Source: an uncultured Atopobium sp. (GTDB lineage Bacteria; Actinomycetota; Coriobacteriia; Coriobacteriales; Atopobiaceae). Taken from it: a stretch of 7,383 nt of DNA. This document shows positions 6,258-7,383 of this stretch, in pieces. The stretch is from assembly GCA_916720465.1 (NCBI GenBank), contig CAKARF010000043.1:1-7383 (forward strand), in the 5' to 3' direction. A program made the translations under genes and the position numbers. Position 1 is the first letter of the stretch, and the number at the start of each line of letters is the position of its first letter. The notes under the pieces were generated by a model. The model was not told where the DNA came from and did not search any database. It was given only the letters and a program-made list of their open reading frames with translations.

Positions 6258-6806
6258 ATGGAGCTTCGCGATTCAAGATACGTCGTACATGAGGGCTGTG
6301 ATCATATCTTTTTTGTAGGCTTTCTGGGTGCCGGAAAGTCCACACTCGCGCGTAATTTGGGCGAGCTGTTTCACCGCCGTTATGTCGATACCGATCGCTT
6401 GGCAGAACGCATAGCAGGTAAATCACTGGCAGAAATCTACGAAGATGACGGTGAAGAGCTTTTTAGGCAGGCAGAAACTGAGGTTTTGCAAACGCTTAAG
6501 TCTAAGAAGTCACTGCTCGTAAGCTGCGGCGGTGGAATTGTCGAGAAGGACGTCAATCTTGCGCTTATGCGTGAGATGGGAGTCATCGTGTTTCTCGACG
6601 GTGATCTTTCTGACTCGCTTCGTCAAATTCAGCGCACGGATAGGCGTCCTGATTTGGGAAGCTTTGAAAACGCTACTCAGCTCTATAGACGCCTGCGTCC
6701 ACGTTATGAGGCCGCTGCTGATATTACTATTGATATTCGTGAGAAAACGTTTGAGCAGGTAGCCATTGATTCTGGCAAGCTGCTTTGGGAAAGAGGTCTT
6801 CTATGA
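6258..6806 (+). CDS. aroK: Shikimate kinase (AroK/AroL family)
   Basis: Would phosphorylate shikimate to shikimate 3-phosphate with ATP, the fifth step of chorismate synthesis. At 182 residues it is slightly longer than usual because of a 16-residue N-terminal extension before the first strand. Visible: Walker A G21-F-L-G-A-G-K27-S-T29, D44-T-D46 (Mg/shikimate Asp), E66-E-L-F-R70 (shikimate Arg), C90-G-G-G-I (Walker B-like glycine triplet, 91-93), and the lid R129-R-P-D-L. The C-terminal shikimate site, normally R-x-P-x-Y, reads R145-L-R147-P-R-Y150: the arginine expected two residues before Pro is Leu, with Arg on both sides. The enzyme may tolerate this shift, or have altered substrate binding. 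A separate promoter candidate precedes it. Its TGA overlaps the next start as ATGA, so the two are translationally coupled. Confidence 0.92.
   Translation: MELRDSRYVVHEGCDHIFFVGFLGAGKSTLARNLGELFHRRYVDTDRLAERIAGKSLAEIYEDDGEELFRQAETEVLQTLKSKKSLLVSCGGGIVEKDVNLALMREMGVIVFLDGDLSDSLRQIQRTDRRPDLGSFENATQLYRRLRPRYEAAADITIDIREKTFEQVAIDSGKLLWERGLL
6791..6796 (+). promoter_or_regulatory. Ribosome binding site of the AroB-like gene
   Basis: AAGAGG within the end of aroK, 6 bases before ATG 6803. It supports the start that overlaps the aroK stop by four bases (ATGA). Confidence 0.6.
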
Positions 6807-7383
6807 GTGACAATGTCCAGACTGAGCTTGAAGAGGAATTGCCACCTGTTCAGATTAAACAGTGGGTTTCTATTCCTGGTGGCTCTATTGCACTCCGTTC
6901 TGGTGCGGGTGTTCTTTCAAACTTTGGTACTGAGCTCAGAACCGCAGTGGGAAGACCTCATCGCTGTGCTTTTCTTGTCAGCAATCAGGCAGACGAAGAC
7001 CTTGCTGAGCTGCTGCGTAGAGACCTCACCACCATTGGTTTTCTCGTCACACGTGTAGATGTAGAAGATGGCAAGGCAGCAACTACCGTGGCAACTGAGG
7101 CACAGGTATTGTCTGCTTTGGCAGAAATGCACCTGACAGCTGATGATTTAGTAGTTGCCGTGGGCCACGAGGGCGTCATTTCTCTTGCTAATCACGTGGC
7201 AAACAAGTGGTGTGGGGGAGTCTCCCTTGCTACTGTTCCGCTTGATTTAGCAGCAGTTATTGTCTCGTCTATTACTCCTCGCGCGCTTGATACTGACGCT
7301 GAACATCAGCGTCTTGTTACCACTAAGCCTTGCGCTCGTTTCTGCTTTGCAGATCTTGAGGTTATGGATCTTTGCGATGACAA
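6803..7383 (+). CDS. Divergent 3-dehydroquinate synthase-like protein (AroB family), N-terminal part, runs off right edge
   Basis: 193 codons are visible, open to the window end. Length, order of blocks and position after aroK match AroB, which makes 3-dehydroquinate from DAHP using NAD and a metal. By eye it aligns with E. coli AroB, gap-free over the core: LVSNQ (LVTNE), D89-G-K (DGE), D-D-L-V-V-A-V-G121 (TTLVALG), A-T-V-P146 (IQVP), S155-S156 (SS), and A-D-L-E (VDLD). Yet the key residues differ: glycine triplet GGG is G121-H-E; the Asp of GD is S127; PTT is P146-L-D; the Asp before SS is V154; GGK is T158-P-R160; DGE..K is DGK..T. The GKN loop is not recognisable. Metal ligands would lie beyond the window. 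No stop or frameshift is seen, so it looks like a maintained pseudoenzyme or repurposed homologue. Family membership is fairly sure; DHQ synthase activity is doubtful, so no symbol is given. Confidence 0.75.
   Translation, partial: MSDNVQTELEEELPPVQIKQWVSIPGGSIALRSGAGVLSNFGTELRTAVGRPHRCAFLVSNQADEDLAELLRRDLTTIGFLVTRVDVEDGKAATTVATEAQVLSALAEMHLTADDLVVAVGHEGVISLANHVANKWCGGVSLATVPLDLAAVIVSSITPRALDTDAEHQRLVTTKPCARFCFADLEVMDLCDD

Noticed and set aside
6807..7058. Frames overlapping the AroB-like gene, considered as evidence of a frameshift that hides canonical motifs
   Set aside because: Neither alternative frame nor the minus strand shows GGGVVGD- or PTTLL-type motifs, and the chosen frame aligns gap-free with AroB, so the divergence is not a reading-frame artefact.
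1..7383. Defence system, mobile element, CRISPR array or RNA gene
   Set aside because: No repeats with spacers, no transposase or integrase motifs, no tRNA or rRNA sequence and no toxin-antitoxin or nuclease cassette; the region is housekeeping chromosome.

Overview
The window reads as ordinary chromosomal DNA from a mid-GC actinobacterium. The protein style (a short RuvX with a GRPKTLAGEDG loop, an MltG with a long cytoplasmic tail) and the gene set suggest the class Coriobacteriia, perhaps the Atopobium/Lancefieldella/Olsenella group. That placement is inference from memory of protein style, not a database result. All seven genes lie on the + strand and are packed tightly. There are no RNA genes, mobile elements, CRISPR arrays or long non-coding stretches; the largest gap is 64 bases (6194-6257).

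Layout: (1) the 3' part of an AI-2E family transporter, 1-1277, open at the left edge; (2) alaS, alanyl-tRNA synthetase, 1303-3948; (3) ruvX/yqgF, 3952-4374, starting with TTG in the same frame as alaS, one codon after its stop; (4) mltG, 4375-5685, starting directly after the ruvX stop; (5) a YqeG-type HAD phosphatase, 5696-6193; (6) aroK, shikimate kinase, 6258-6806; (7) an AroB-like (3-dehydroquinate synthase family) gene, 6803 to the right edge, overlapping aroK by four bases.

Genes 1 to 5 look like one transcription unit, with gaps of 0 to 25 bases and no terminator. The order AI-2E transporter - alaS - ruvX - mltG matches the old yrrI-alaS-yrrK-yrrL neighbourhood of Bacillus, without the small yrzL and yrzB genes found there. 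The 64-base gap before aroK holds the best promoter candidate in the window (extended -10 TGATAGAAT with a TTTACT -35), and a perfect 6-bp inverted repeat lies across its -10. aroK and the AroB-like gene probably form a second, translationally coupled unit that may also receive readthrough.

The most notable signal is at the right end. The AroB-like protein aligns without gaps to the family over its most conserved blocks, yet nearly every signature residue is replaced: the glycine triplet, the following Asp, the Thr-Thr after Pro, the Asp before Ser-Ser, the Gly-Gly-Lys and the DGE..K motif. The frame is open throughout, so it looks like a maintained pseudoenzyme or a repurposed protein rather than a decayed gene. 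The neighbouring shikimate kinase keeps its ATP site but appears to have shifted the C-terminal shikimate-binding arginine.
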